From Pseudidiomarina aestuarii (lineage in GTDB: Bacteria; Pseudomonadota; Gammaproteobacteria; Enterobacterales; Alteromonadaceae): a stretch of DNA of 64,000 bases. Positions 25,668 through 34,899 of the stretch are shown here, piece after piece (positions within the stretch are counted from its first letter, which is position 1; every line of letters begins with the position of its first letter). The stretch is taken from contig NZ_PIPR01000003.1 of NCBI RefSeq assembly GCF_003987355.1, forward strand, positions 1 to 64,000. Direction: 5' to 3'. The notes below the pieces were generated by a model that was not told the origin of the DNA, made no database searches, and saw only the letters and a list, made by a program, of their open reading frames with translations. A program made the position numbers and the translations under genes.

Positions 25668-26228
25668 CTAATTGACTGTACCCTCCTCATTGTCCGCGTC
25701 ATTGTCAGCATAGCCACTGCCAATCGCGCTAAACGGTAGCTCTAGTTCCAATTCTGGAATTTGCAGCGCAATCCAAGCAGGGAAGGTGTTGCTATTCGGA
25801 CCGGGTACGGCGGTATATTCATTAGCCCAAGGATATCGTTCGGCAGCAGCTTCAATTTCAGGAATCAGCGCTGCTGCGCGTTCACCGTGTAGCGAATAAA
25901 TTTTTTCGGGCTCAGCACCATACCAGAATCGATCTGGAGTAGCGGTTTGATAGACGCGCAACGCAGGCTGGCCGTTTTCTACTCGCCAACCGACCACTTC
26001 ATAGACCGTATATTCAGACGCGTTTTCAGGTTTGACAGCAATCCACGTATGCACGGCAAACCAACCCCGCCAGCCGAACGCATCGGCTGCGTACGCTTCA
26101 ATCACTGCATCGGTTGTCACAGCAGGATTGGCCGCAATACCGGCAGGATCACGCGACGCGGAGCGCCAATCATTGCTTGAGCAACCAATCAACCACAAAG
26201 CCACAAAGCCGACTAAAATACGTTTCAC
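25668..26228 (-). CDS. DUF3750 family lipoprotein
   Basis: This 186-residue protein has a lipoprotein signal peptide (MKRILVGFVALWLIGC, Cys16). The body fits DUF3750: WFAVHTWIAVKPENASEYTVYEVVGW, then ALIPEIEAAAERYPWANEYTAVPGPNSNTFPAWI, a pattern with conserved His, Trp and Asn that suggests an enzyme, although none is assigned. It lies upstream of the OsmC-YcaO gene on the same strand, 81 bases away. Confidence 0.78.
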   Translation of the reverse strand: MKRILVGFVALWLIGCSSNDWRSASRDPAGIAANPAVTTDAVIEAYAADAFGWRGWFAVHTWIAVKPENASEYTVYEVVGWRVENGQPALRVYQTATPDRFWYGAEPEKIYSLHGERAAALIPEIEAAAERYPWANEYTAVPGPNSNTFPAWIALQIPELELELPFSAIGSGYADNDADNEEGTVN

Positions 26229-26346
26229 AAATCACCTTTGATTCATTCAGATTCTATTACTAGCTATTAACGCAGGAAATTTTAAAAAGATCGCTTACAA
26301 TCGACTCCTTACACTATTTTTAAGATAGTCAACCGTGGAGCCCGCT

Positions 26347-26643
26347 ATGCATTTTGTCTTGGTATATGAAGTTGCAGAAGATTATTTAGAACGCCGTGGT
26401 CAGTACCGCGAGGAACACTTGAAATTAGGTTGGCAGGCAGCCGATCGCGGTGAGTTAGTACTTGGCGGTGCCGTTGGGGATCCTATTGATCGCGCTCATT
26501 TGGTCTTCAATGTCGATTCCGCCGCTGTGGTCGAAGCGTTCGCAAAAGCAGACCCTTACGTCAGGAATGGCTTGATCAAACGCTATCAGATTATGCCGTG
26601 GCATACCGTTATTGGTGAATTAGCGACGCAACCAACCCGTTAA
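26347..26643 (+). CDS. YciI family protein
   Basis: This 98-residue protein has the YCII ferredoxin-like fold: MHFVLVYEVAEDYLERRGQYREEHLK with the conserved His, then AADRGELVLGGAVGDPI and FAKADPYVRNGLIKRYQIMPWHTV. The His-Asp pair is the proposed active site of the family; the reaction is unknown. The start is the ATG that begins this conserved block; a GTG 12 bases upstream is in frame but not conserved. Confidence 0.85.
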   Translation: MHFVLVYEVAEDYLERRGQYREEHLKLGWQAADRGELVLGGAVGDPIDRAHLVFNVDSAAVVEAFAKADPYVRNGLIKRYQIMPWHTVIGELATQPTR

Positions 26644-26735
26644 TAGAAATGTTGAGGAAGTGACGATACGGAATAGCTATAAGTCTGCTTTTTGCGTTAT
26701 GCTTCAAAAACTATGCGAAAAATCATAATCAACTT

Positions 26736-28106
26736 ATGTACATAGCCGAATTCGTAGAAACCAAGAAATCATACTGGGGCGGCGCCTTGTTTGGGGTTCT
26801 TATCTACTGCGCCGTCATGGTCTTCGTGGTTGAAGAGCTCTCAGGAAGCATCATCGCTGATGCGGAGAGACTGGAACGTAATGACGTTGAGGACGAGGCT
26901 GAAGCGATAAAGGCGCGTCTTGAACTCTTCATCTTTTCTGATATCTACACGGCCAATAGCATTGCGACGCTGTTATCCGTCGATCAAGACTTTGTAACCA
27001 AACGTTTTGACGAATTAGCGGCAAATGCTATTCGGCGCGGCCATTTTATTCGCAATATCGGTTTAGCGCCGAACAATGTCATTGAGCGCGTGTACCCTTT
27101 AGCGAGCAATGAACGCGCAGTCGGGTTGAACTTTAATGACTACCCTGATCAATTGCGTACCGTAGAACAAGCGAGACAACAGCAATCTGTGTTTTTGGCT
27201 GGTCCCTTAGAATTGGTCCAAGGTGGGATGGGGATTGTCGCGCGATTTCCTATCTTCGTGGATTTCCCGATCAACGAACAATATTGGGGCACTGTAAGCG
27301 TTGTTATCAATGCTATACCGCTGCTCAAGGCGAGTGAGCTTATCCAGTTCTCAAGTCAACATCAGGTTGCTCTGCGAGGTGTGGATGGACGGGGCGAAGA
27401 CGGCGCCGTTTTTTGGGGAGATCAGGAGGTTTTTACCGAGCCAGACTTTACCCAACGCATAGAATTACCCAGCGGTACCTGGCAAATGGCGGTAAAAGTG
27501 GGCTCGGATCTCACCGTCAATTGGTGGCAAAAGCAGTCTATTACCCGTGCTGTCGGCTATACAATCGGCATCTTTATCCTTCTCCTCATCATTGCATTGG
27601 TTCGCTCGTTTCGGATTGCTCGAGCCAACTCATACATTGATGCTTTGACGGGGCTTCCTAATCGTCGCTACGCAATACGTAGGTTAAACCGGATTGTTCA
27701 TTCAATGGCTACAGGTAAAAGCTGCGCCGTGTTACTTATGGATTTGAACGGCTTTAAAGCGGTAAATGACCTACACGGACATGAAGCGGGAGATGAACTA
27801 CTGCGAGGTGTAGCGCTAACGATGCGCGCTGCGTTGGATGATAAAAACTCGCTAGCGCGTCTGGGTGGAGACGAATATCTCGTAATCGTTCCTGATACCA
27901 CCGCCAAAAAGGCAGGTCTCATTGCCAAATCCCTGTTGGATACGATTGAGCATTACTATTTGAACTACCAAGGGGTCGAGCTCCATGTTGGCTTAAGTAT
28001 TGGACTCGCAATGTGCCCGAAAGACGCAACGACTGTGTCAGACCTCCTGAAAGTGGCGGATGAACGCATGTATGCTGACAAAAAGCGGCGAAAAACGACC
28101 ATCTGA
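26736..28106 (+). CDS. CHASE-GGDEF membrane diguanylate cyclase
   Basis: This 456-residue protein has one membrane helix near residues 17-33, a periplasmic CHASE sensor (about 45-255, SVFLAGPLELVQGGMGIVAR and FPIFVDFPI), a second helix (about 272-290, TIGIFILLLIIALV) and a cytoplasmic GGDEF domain. The active-site motif is GGDEY (377-381), a variant seen in some active enzymes. The inhibitory RxxD site is absent (the position reads DDKN). It should raise cyclic di-GMP in response to a periplasmic small molecule. It is monocistronic. Confidence 0.88.
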   Translation: MYIAEFVETKKSYWGGALFGVLIYCAVMVFVVEELSGSIIADAERLERNDVEDEAEAIKARLELFIFSDIYTANSIATLLSVDQDFVTKRFDELAANAIRRGHFIRNIGLAPNNVIERVYPLASNERAVGLNFNDYPDQLRTVEQARQQQSVFLAGPLELVQGGMGIVARFPIFVDFPINEQYWGTVSVVINAIPLLKASELIQFSSQHQVALRGVDGRGEDGAVFWGDQEVFTEPDFTQRIELPSGTWQMAVKVGSDLTVNWWQKQSITRAVGYTIGIFILLLIIALVRSFRIARANSYIDALTGLPNRRYAIRRLNRIVHSMATGKSCAVLLMDLNGFKAVNDLHGHEAGDELLRGVALTMRAALDDKNSLARLGGDEYLVIVPDTTAKKAGLIAKSLLDTIEHYYLNYQGVELHVGLSIGLAMCPKDATTVSDLLKVADERMYADKKRRKTTI

Positions 28107-28220
28107 CTGCAGTTTGTCGATAGAATTGGACTGACCTTCCGTTTAGGGATTGCATTTTGATGCTGAATTCCTCTACAGTGCTGCATCATTAAAAAATATA
28201 ACAACAACGAGAGAAGTGTT

Positions 28221-29567
28221 ATGACGGTTGCAACCGATACTCGAGGTGCCTGGGGCTCCAAGATTGGCTTCATCTTAGCGGCAGCAGGTTCTGCTGTTGG
28301 TCTTGGTGCAATTTGGAAGTTCCCTTACATCGCTGGTCAAAATGGTGGCGGTGTATTCCTACTGGTTTACTTGGCTTGTGTATTCACAGTTGGTGTCGTG
28401 ATGATGCTATCTGAAATGATGATTGGTCGCCGCGCAAAGAAATCAGCGACCTCCGCATATCGTGCCTTGGGTGGCGGTAAGTGGCATTATGCTGGCTGGA
28501 TATCGGTACTTTGCGTTTTCCTCATTCTTGGCTTCTATTCCGTGGTCGGTGGCTGGACCATTGCGTATATCTTTGAAGCGGTGCGCGGTGATGTTCTCAC
28601 GACGGATGGCGCTGAACTCGAAGCGGCATTCGCTAGCTTCATTGGAGACCCGCTTGCTGCATTGATTTACACCTCAATTTTTGCGTTTATCACGGCATCG
28701 ATTGTTATCGCCGGTGTGCAAAAAGGTATTGAGCGTATTTGTAAGATCTTGATGCCAACGTTGTTTGCTTTGCTGATTTTCTTGGTGATCCGCAGTCTGA
28801 CGCTGCCGGGTGCAATTGATGGTTTAATCTATCTCGTGACGCCTGATTGGAGCAAACTATCGGTCCGAATGGTTCTCGACGCTTTGGGCTTAGCTGTGTT
28901 CTCACTATCAGTGGGTGCCGGTTTAATGATTGCGTACGGCTCGTATCTCTCAAAAGAAGAGAAAGTGGTTAACGCGGGTTTGTGGATAGCATTCTTGGCT
29001 ATTTTGGCCTCGGTGTTGGCAGGTTTGATGATACTTCCTGCGGTATTCGCGTTTGGTGTTGACCCTGCGGCGGGTCCAGGTCTGACATTTATCACCATGC
29101 CAGCCTTGTTCGCGCAAATGACCGGCGGTCAGTACCTTGCGATTCTTTTCTTCTGCTTGCTGTTATTTGCAGCAATTACATCAGCGATTTCGATTCTCGA
29201 ACCGGCTGTCGCGTTCTTGATTGATGAATATGATGTGCCGCGCAAAAAGGCTACGCTTATTGTTGCCATCAGTAACTATGTGATCTTGAGTGTGCCGGCG
29301 GCGCTATCGTTTGGTACTTTAGCTGGCGACTTGATGATTTTTGGTAAGACGCCGTTTGATTTGATGGACTTCATTGCTTCCAACGTATTGATGCCAATTG
29401 GCGGTATGTTAGCCGCGGTGTTTGTAGGCTGGCGCGTATGGCCGGAAATCAAAACGGTGTTGGTGAAAGAAATGCCGGAGTGGTGTACTTACGTGTTCCG
29501 TTTTGTAGCGGGTGTGTTGTCACCTGTTCTTATCGGAGCGGTGGCCTACTTCCTGATTTTCGGCTAG
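28221..29567 (+). CDS. Sodium-dependent transporter, neurotransmitter:sodium symporter family
   Basis: This 448-residue protein has the LeuT fold. The signature WGSKIGFILAAAGSAVGLGAIWKF at the start carries the sodium and substrate site of TM1, and GQNGGGVFLLVYL follows. The family imports amino acids or similar solutes with sodium, which suits a marine cell. The substrate is not readable. It has its own terminator, shared with the convergent gene. Confidence 0.9.
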   Translation: MTVATDTRGAWGSKIGFILAAAGSAVGLGAIWKFPYIAGQNGGGVFLLVYLACVFTVGVVMMLSEMMIGRRAKKSATSAYRALGGGKWHYAGWISVLCVFLILGFYSVVGGWTIAYIFEAVRGDVLTTDGAELEAAFASFIGDPLAALIYTSIFAFITASIVIAGVQKGIERICKILMPTLFALLIFLVIRSLTLPGAIDGLIYLVTPDWSKLSVRMVLDALGLAVFSLSVGAGLMIAYGSYLSKEEKVVNAGLWIAFLAILASVLAGLMILPAVFAFGVDPAAGPGLTFITMPALFAQMTGGQYLAILFFCLLLFAAITSAISILEPAVAFLIDEYDVPRKKATLIVAISNYVILSVPAALSFGTLAGDLMIFGKTPFDLMDFIASNVLMPIGGMLAAVFVGWRVWPEIKTVLVKEMPEWCTYVFRFVAGVLSPVLIGAVAYFLIFG

Positions 29568-29583
29568 ACAGTTCTGTCGATAC

Positions 29584-29620
29584 AAAAAAACCGCACGTGG
29601 TCACACAGTGCGGTTTTTTT
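29584..29620. terminator. Bidirectional terminator between convergent genes
   Basis: Seven A plus CCGCAC pair with GTGCGG plus seven T around an 11-base loop, giving U-runs on both strands. Confidence 0.9.
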
Positions 29621-29641
29621 ATGCAGATTACCGAAGGCTTG

Positions 29642-30547
29642 TTAGTTACCGCCACTCAGTAATTCATTCAGTGAACTTGCTCGCCCATCCGGTCGAGTAA
29701 CCGCACAAGCACTGCCTGAATCTGCGCAGCTTTTGCCACGGATGCGCGAGCCAATCGAGCGACTATCGTACATGCCAGAAGTCTCTAACCTGTCGACTAA
29801 GCCCTGAATTTGCGTTTGGTACAAGCTGGCATCAGCAGTGACTTGAATGCGTTCCACATTCTCAGCAGCACTCATCCGCGCTCGCAAGCGCTCGTCAACC
29901 TCAACCGAGTCAGCATCAATACTGCGAGAGACCTCGCGGAGGTATTGTTTGGCTGGACTAAAGCCAGCAATTGTCAGTCGACTGTACAAGTCACCAGCAC
30001 CAACTAAGTCTTGTTCGATCACCGTGCCTGTTTGTTTTAACCGAGCTAAGGCAAACATAGCACTCACCAGATTTTGCTCGGCGGCCGCTTCAATCAGCGA
30101 GAGCGCTTCGTTGGTGGCTGCTTCGTTACCGGATTCCAGTAATAACACTGCCTTCTTGTATTGTGCCGGGGCATAGTCGAGCTTAACGGCTTCATCTAAA
30201 AGGTCATTCGCTTCGGTAGTATCTTGCTCGACCACGGTACCCGTACGATACCAATCAGACAGCAAATACATGGCCAACGCACTGCGATAACGAACGCCCT
30301 GGCGAGCAAAGTCGTAAGCCAGTTCCTGATCTTTTTCGAGTCCGTCACCACTTGCATAAGCCATTGCGACTACTGCCGCAGCGTCACCGCTGCCGTTACG
30401 CGCAAGCTTCACCAGTCGGCGCATCTCACCTTGGCAATCGCCGCTTGGACACACTTCAATATGGCTGGTACTGGATGCTTCAGTTGCGACTGCTGGGGTC
30501 ACGCTGAGCGCGGCGGCAACGAATAGTGCGGGGATGGATAAACGCAT
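29642..30547 (-). CDS. Secreted Sel1-like repeat protein
   Basis: This protein of 301 residues has a signal peptide (MRLSIPALFVAAALSVTPAVAT, cleavage near residue 20) and then Sel1-like (SLR/TPR) repeats: AAVVAMAYASGDGLEKDQELAYDFARQG, AMYLLSDWYRTGTVVEQDT and AMFALARLKQTGTVIEQDL. Such helical solenoids bind proteins. The tail has a Cys pair (KSCADSGSACAV). A strong GAGGAG ribosome site fixes the start here rather than further upstream. The function is unknown. Confidence 0.8.
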   Translation of the reverse strand: MRLSIPALFVAAALSVTPAVATEASSTSHIEVCPSGDCQGEMRRLVKLARNGSGDAAAVVAMAYASGDGLEKDQELAYDFARQGVRYRSALAMYLLSDWYRTGTVVEQDTTEANDLLDEAVKLDYAPAQYKKAVLLLESGNEAATNEALSLIEAAAEQNLVSAMFALARLKQTGTVIEQDLVGAGDLYSRLTIAGFSPAKQYLREVSRSIDADSVEVDERLRARMSAAENVERIQVTADASLYQTQIQGLVDRLETSGMYDSRSIGSRIRGKSCADSGSACAVTRPDGRASSLNELLSGGN

Positions 30548-30684
30548 GACAAACTCCTCGATGAATGACGCGCATACTATCAATGCAGGACAATACGAGG
30601 TCAATGAGGGATTTGTTCAAAAGTGCAACCAAATGCTAATGACATCGACAAATCATTAACATTTGGAGCGGAGAGTATTACCGG

Positions 30685-31935
30685 TTAGGTCACAGCGTTA
30701 CGCTGCTGCCAGCGCGGATCCAAGTGATCTTCGGTGGCAATAACGTCACGAATTATTTGTACCGCCAACCAAATTTCATGGTAGCTGGTGTAAAGCGGAG
30801 TAAAGCCAAATCGAATGTAGTTAGGTGCTCTGAAATCCGCAATAACACCGCGTTCAATAAGCGCTTGGCACAAGCCATAAGCATGCTCAAACGCATAAGC
30901 CAGTTGACTGCCGCGCTGAGCTTCTTGCTCGGGTGCAATACACTGCAGCATTTGAGTCAGGCCGGCATCGTGCAAAAGGTCATGGAAGAGTCGAGCCAGC
31001 CGTAATGATTTATCACGAACATCTTTCAGATCGACGTGATCAAATGCGGTCAACGCACCTTCGACTGCAACCATGGCGGTGACGGGTGGAGTACCCGCTA
31101 AGAACTGCCGAATGCCGGCAGCGGGTTGATAGTCGTTGCTAAATTCGAAAGGCTTAGCGTGTCCCATCCAGCCCCGCAGAGGCTGCTGCATGGTCGCATG
31201 ATGGCGTTCGGCGGCATAGACGAATGCAGGTGCTCCAGGTCCACCATTGAGATATTTATAGGTACAACCCACTGCAAAATCTACTTGCCACTCGTCCAAG
31301 CATACTGGCATCGCACCCGCGCTGTGCGCTAAGTCAACGATGACCAAAATATTGTTTTCGTGTGCAAGTCGAGTCAGCTCGGCAATTGGCAAGCGACGCC
31401 CGGTACGGAAATTGACTTCAGTCACCATCAGAATGGACACATCATCAGTCAAGGTTGAATTGAGTTCTTTCTCTTCGACTAACTGCAACTCGCAATTACC
31501 TTTGCCGAGAAGATCTTGCAGGCCTTGAACCATATACAAATCGGTCGGGAAATTATCAACGGTTGAGATCACTTTATGGCGACGTTGACCGCGCGCGGTT
31601 TGCACTGACAATGCAGCAACCAGCGCTTTGGTTAAATTCACTGAAATCGAGTCGCAGCAGACTACTTGTCCGGTTGCTGCGCCAATCAGTTGACCAATTC
31701 GGTCACCGACTCGAAGCGGCAAATCGATCCATTGATGGGCATTCCAGCTGGTGATGAGATCTTGCCCCCATTCTTGCGTAACGGTTTGTTGGACGCGTTC
31801 TTGGGCGGCATGAGTGAGTAGTCCGAGGGAGTTGCCATCAAGGTAAATAGTCCCGTCAGGAATCACAAAGCGTTCGCGCACGTGCGCTAAAACATCTTCT
31901 GAATCGAGCTTGCGCGCGGCCGCTTCATTAATCAT
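30685..31935 (-). CDS. kynU: Kynureninase
   Basis: Kynureninase splits kynurenine to anthranilate and alanine, or 3-hydroxykynurenine to 3-hydroxyanthranilate, with pyridoxal phosphate. The protein of 416 residues has the family start (YLDGNSLGLLTHAAQERV), the DNFPTDLYMVQG motif, the Asp of VDLAHSAGA and the pyridoxal Lys227 in GCTYKYLNGGPGAP. The start is the ATG behind GAGG; an in-frame ATG 12 bases upstream is less likely. It overlaps the end of the upstream hydrolase gene by 8 bases, so the two are translationally coupled. Confidence 0.93.
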   Translation of the reverse strand: MINEAAARKLDSEDVLAHVRERFVIPDGTIYLDGNSLGLLTHAAQERVQQTVTQEWGQDLITSWNAHQWIDLPLRVGDRIGQLIGAATGQVVCCDSISVNLTKALVAALSVQTARGQRRHKVISTVDNFPTDLYMVQGLQDLLGKGNCELQLVEEKELNSTLTDDVSILMVTEVNFRTGRRLPIAELTRLAHENNILVIVDLAHSAGAMPVCLDEWQVDFAVGCTYKYLNGGPGAPAFVYAAERHHATMQQPLRGWMGHAKPFEFSNDYQPAAGIRQFLAGTPPVTAMVAVEGALTAFDHVDLKDVRDKSLRLARLFHDLLHDAGLTQMLQCIAPEQEAQRGSQLAYAFEHAYGLCQALIERGVIADFRAPNYIRFGFTPLYTSYHEIWLAVQIIRDVIATEDHLDPRWQQRNAVT

Positions 31936-32797
31936 GGAATACCTCATCAAGCAGACTGACAAACTCAGCAAAGGCCGGTGTACCCGGGTGCACAAAGTCG
32001 AAGTGTCCAGCGTCGGGGACTTTAATTTTCCGCACTTTCGGTAAAGCGTCGGCTTGCGCGACCGGTACAATCGAATCGGCATCACTGTAGAGCAAAACCG
32101 TATTATCTACCACTTCATGTTTGGACGGGCTAGCCACCATATATTCCACCGGCAGTTCGTCGGGTTTACCTCCCATAAAGGCTGCGGCTGCTTGTTCACA
32201 GCCACTCTCTCCAGCACCATAGGCGGCCATATCCGTGATGGCGGCTAAACCAATGACTGCGCGCAAGTCGAGCTCAGTCTCTTGAGCGGCGAGCAATGCC
32301 AAGTGGCCGCCAGCGGAATGCCCAGCGAGTGCCACCTTAGAACGATCTAACTCAGCGGGAGCTGCAGAATTTAAGGCTTTTAAGCCAGCTTGAATGTCCA
32401 GCATTGAATAAGGCCAGCCACCACCGGTCTCGCCGGTTCGACGATATTCAATCGACCAGACGGCATACCCTTCTTGGGTTAATGCTGTCGCGAGGGCATG
32501 GGTGTGCTTGCTGTCATAAGATGAGAGCCAGCAGCCGCCGTGGACAAATGCCACAACTGGAACCGGTGATTCGGGCGTCGCTTCGCGTGGTAGCCACAGT
32601 TCGGCAAACTGAAAGGGAGACTCACCATAAGCGAACGTATCTAGGGGCGATCCTGTGGCTAGTTCGGTGACCGCGGTGTAGGAGACTTGCGGCTCTGTTG
32701 CGGGATATTCCTGAGCGCTTGCAGGTTGCGCCAAAGCTCCGCCAGCAAACGCGACAAAAGCGGAAAAAATTGCTGAAATGGTTGAGTCTGTGCGCAT
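31928..32797 (-). CDS. Periplasmic alpha/beta hydrolase with HGGxW motif, coupled to kynU
   Basis: This protein of 289 residues has a signal peptide (about 1-28, FSAFVAFAGGALAQPASA) and an esterase/lipase alpha/beta-hydrolase fold. The oxyanion motif is HGGCW at residues 86-90, the nucleophile is Ser161 in GHSAGG, and the Asp and His are near the end (LLYSDADSIVPV and PDAGHFDF). HGGxW is the motif of eukaryote-type kynurenine formamidase (AFMID). Its gene overlaps kynU, so a role in N-formylkynurenine cleavage is attractive, but the signal peptide places it outside the cytoplasm. The ribosome site AGAGG supports this start. Confidence 0.72.
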   Translation of the reverse strand: MRTDSTISAIFSAFVAFAGGALAQPASAQEYPATEPQVSYTAVTELATGSPLDTFAYGESPFQFAELWLPREATPESPVPVVAFVHGGCWLSSYDSKHTHALATALTQEGYAVWSIEYRRTGETGGGWPYSMLDIQAGLKALNSAAPAELDRSKVALAGHSAGGHLALLAAQETELDLRAVIGLAAITDMAAYGAGESGCEQAAAAFMGGKPDELPVEYMVASPSKHEVVDNTVLLYSDADSIVPVAQADALPKVRKIKVPDAGHFDFVHPGTPAFAEFVSLLDEVFHD

Positions 32798-32962
32798 GTG
32801 TACTACCTCTGAATCAATGCTTTGGTGTAGTGCATCTGAATGCTGAAAAATCAGGGAAAAACCATACAAGTTATCCCCTGTAAAGACAATAAAATCTTCG
32901 GAAAATCCATCTGAAGAGGCGTACAATAGTGGCACTTATTCGAGTATCTGCAAGGATTTCGC

Positions 32963-34258
32963 ATGACTCATCAGCATATTGTTGTGGTTGGGGGTGGCGC
33001 TGGCGGTCTAGAGTTAGTTACGCGCCTCGGTAAACACTATCGAAAGGACTCTCAGGTTCGGGTGACTCTAGTCGATAGAAACCTAACTCATGTCTGGAAA
33101 CCCTTGTTGCATGAGGTCGCTGCTGGTGCTTTAGATGCTGATCTTGATGGTGTTGATTATCGGGTACAAGCGGCAGTAGCAGGGTTTCATTTTCAGCCTG
33201 GCGAACTCACGGCTGTCGACCGTGCGCAACAGCGTATTACCTTAGCACCCATCTGCAATGACCAAGGCGAAGCGGTCGTTGCGAGTCGGACCATCGAGTA
33301 CACTAAGCTCGTGCTGGCGGTAGGTTCAGTCACCAATGACTTTGGTACCGAAGGCGCTGCTGAGCATTGCTATTTCCTCGATAGCGTCAAACAGGCGACT
33401 CGCTTCCATCACACCCTGATGAATACCTTTCTCTCGTTGCAGTCACAGCGATACCCACAGCCCCTGCAAGTCGCGATTGTGGGCGGTGGTGCCACCGGTG
33501 TTGAGCTCGCCGCTGAATTGCACAAATCTGCGGAATTGATCCGTGCTTATGGATTTGAAGATTTTGAGCTCACACAATTGCAAATCACCTTGATTGAAGC
33601 CGGACCGAGAATTTTGCCCGCGTTACCAGAGCGCCTCGCTTTGGCGGCGCAGCATGAACTCGAGCAATTAGGCGTGAAGGTATTAGTCGATACCGCGGTC
33701 ACTCGAGTCACGGCGCAAGCTTTTGAGACTAAATCTGGAACCAGTATCACCGCGCCCCTCAAAATCTGGGCAGCCGGTGTTAAAGCGCCAAACTTCCTCA
33801 GTGCTATTGAGGGACTTGAATTCAATCGCGCCAATCAAGTGGTCGTGCGGGAAACGCTGCAAGCTAGCACTGACGACAATTTGTATGTAATTGGCGATTG
33901 TGCGGCATTTACTCAGCCGGATGGGAGTCGTGTACCGCCGCGGGCGCAATCGGCGCATCAAATGGCAACCGTCTGTGGTCGCAATATCATTCGTCAGTTA
34001 AGTGGTAAGAAGCTACAACCTTTTGTTTACCGCGATCGCGGCTCGTTGGTGTCACTGAGCAGCTACTCTGCAGTCGGCAGTCTGATGGGGAATTTAACGC
34101 GTGGTGCCATGATGGTCGAAGGCTGGCTGGCCCGCATCATGTACAAGTCACTGTATCGCATGCATCAAGTTGCCGTGCATGGCTACTTTAAAACATTTCT
34201 TTTTATGCTCGTGCAAGGCATCAACCGTCGCCTGCGACCAAAACTGAAACTTCATTAA
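32963..34258 (+). CDS. ndh: Type II NADH dehydrogenase (NDH-2)
   Basis: This 431-residue flavoprotein passes electrons from NADH to quinone without pumping ions. It has two Rossmann dinucleotide folds: IVVVGGGAGGLELVTRLG at the start (FAD) and VAIVGGGATGVELAAELH mid-chain (NADH). A third FAD-binding block follows, DNLYVIGDCAAF. The C-terminal amphipathic helix region anchors it to the membrane. Its 3' end overlaps the convergent response regulator gene by four bases. Confidence 0.92.
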   Translation: MTHQHIVVVGGGAGGLELVTRLGKHYRKDSQVRVTLVDRNLTHVWKPLLHEVAAGALDADLDGVDYRVQAAVAGFHFQPGELTAVDRAQQRITLAPICNDQGEAVVASRTIEYTKLVLAVGSVTNDFGTEGAAEHCYFLDSVKQATRFHHTLMNTFLSLQSQRYPQPLQVAIVGGGATGVELAAELHKSAELIRAYGFEDFELTQLQITLIEAGPRILPALPERLALAAQHELEQLGVKVLVDTAVTRVTAQAFETKSGTSITAPLKIWAAGVKAPNFLSAIEGLEFNRANQVVVRETLQASTDDNLYVIGDCAAFTQPDGSRVPPRAQSAHQMATVCGRNIIRQLSGKKLQPFVYRDRGSLVSLSSYSAVGSLMGNLTRGAMMVEGWLARIMYKSLYRMHQVAVHGYFKTFLFMLVQGINRRLRPKLKLH

Positions 34259-34899
34259 ATCAAGCCGGATTCGATGGCTTTGATAACGGCTCGGGTACGG
34301 TCGCGTACCCCGAGCTTGGCTAAAATCGTTGAGACTTGATTCTTCACCGTGCCTTCAGATTTGAACAGGGCTTCCGCGATTTCACGATTGCTACAGCCCG
34401 CGGCGAGCAAGCGTAAGATTTCAATTTCTTTGCTACTTAGCGGCTCCACTAGCGGTTCGTCCTGATGTTGCCCTCGCAGACCTTGCAAGCCGGATAGAAT
34501 TCGTTCTGTAACAGTTGGATGGATCAAAGTTTCGCCGTTCGCAACGGCTAAAATGCCGTTGATCAGAATATCAAGCGAAACATCTTTCAGTAAGTAGCCT
34601 TTGGCGCCTGCTTCAAGCGCTTTGAGAATGAGTTGGTGGTCATCAAAGGTGGTCAGCATGATCACCGGACATTTGAATCCCTGTTGTTTCATTGCTTCAA
34701 CCGTAGCAATGCCGTCACGACCCGGCATGCGGATATCCATCAATACGACATCAGGCTGGCAGGTTGCCATTGCCGTCAGTGCCGCATCACCACTCGCTGC
34801 TTCGCCGATAACTTGCACCCGGTCATCCAACTGCAACAAACTAATAATACCTTGCCGAACCAGGTTCTGGTCATCTACCACCAACACGCTAACGGTCAT
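34255..34899 (-). CDS. NarL/DesR-type response regulator
   Basis: This 214-residue regulator has a receiver domain with phosphoacceptor Asp55 (VVLMDIRMPG) and Asp9-Asp10, and a C-terminal LuxR-type helix-turn-helix (LSSKEIEILRLLAAGCSNREIAEAL). Its start overlaps the stop of the histidine kinase gene (ATGA, four bases), so it is the cognate partner. The DesR-like arrangement suggests control of membrane-related genes. The 34-base inverted repeat at 36076-36109 is a plausible target. Confidence 0.9.
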   Translation of the reverse strand: MTVSVLVVDDQNLVRQGIISLLQLDDRVQVIGEAASGDAALTAMATCQPDVVLMDIRMPGRDGIATVEAMKQQGFKCPVIMLTTFDDHQLILKALEAGAKGYLLKDVSLDILINGILAVANGETLIHPTVTERILSGLQGLRGQHQDEPLVEPLSSKEIEILRLLAAGCSNREIAEALFKSEGTVKNQVSTILAKLGVRDRTRAVIKAIESGLI

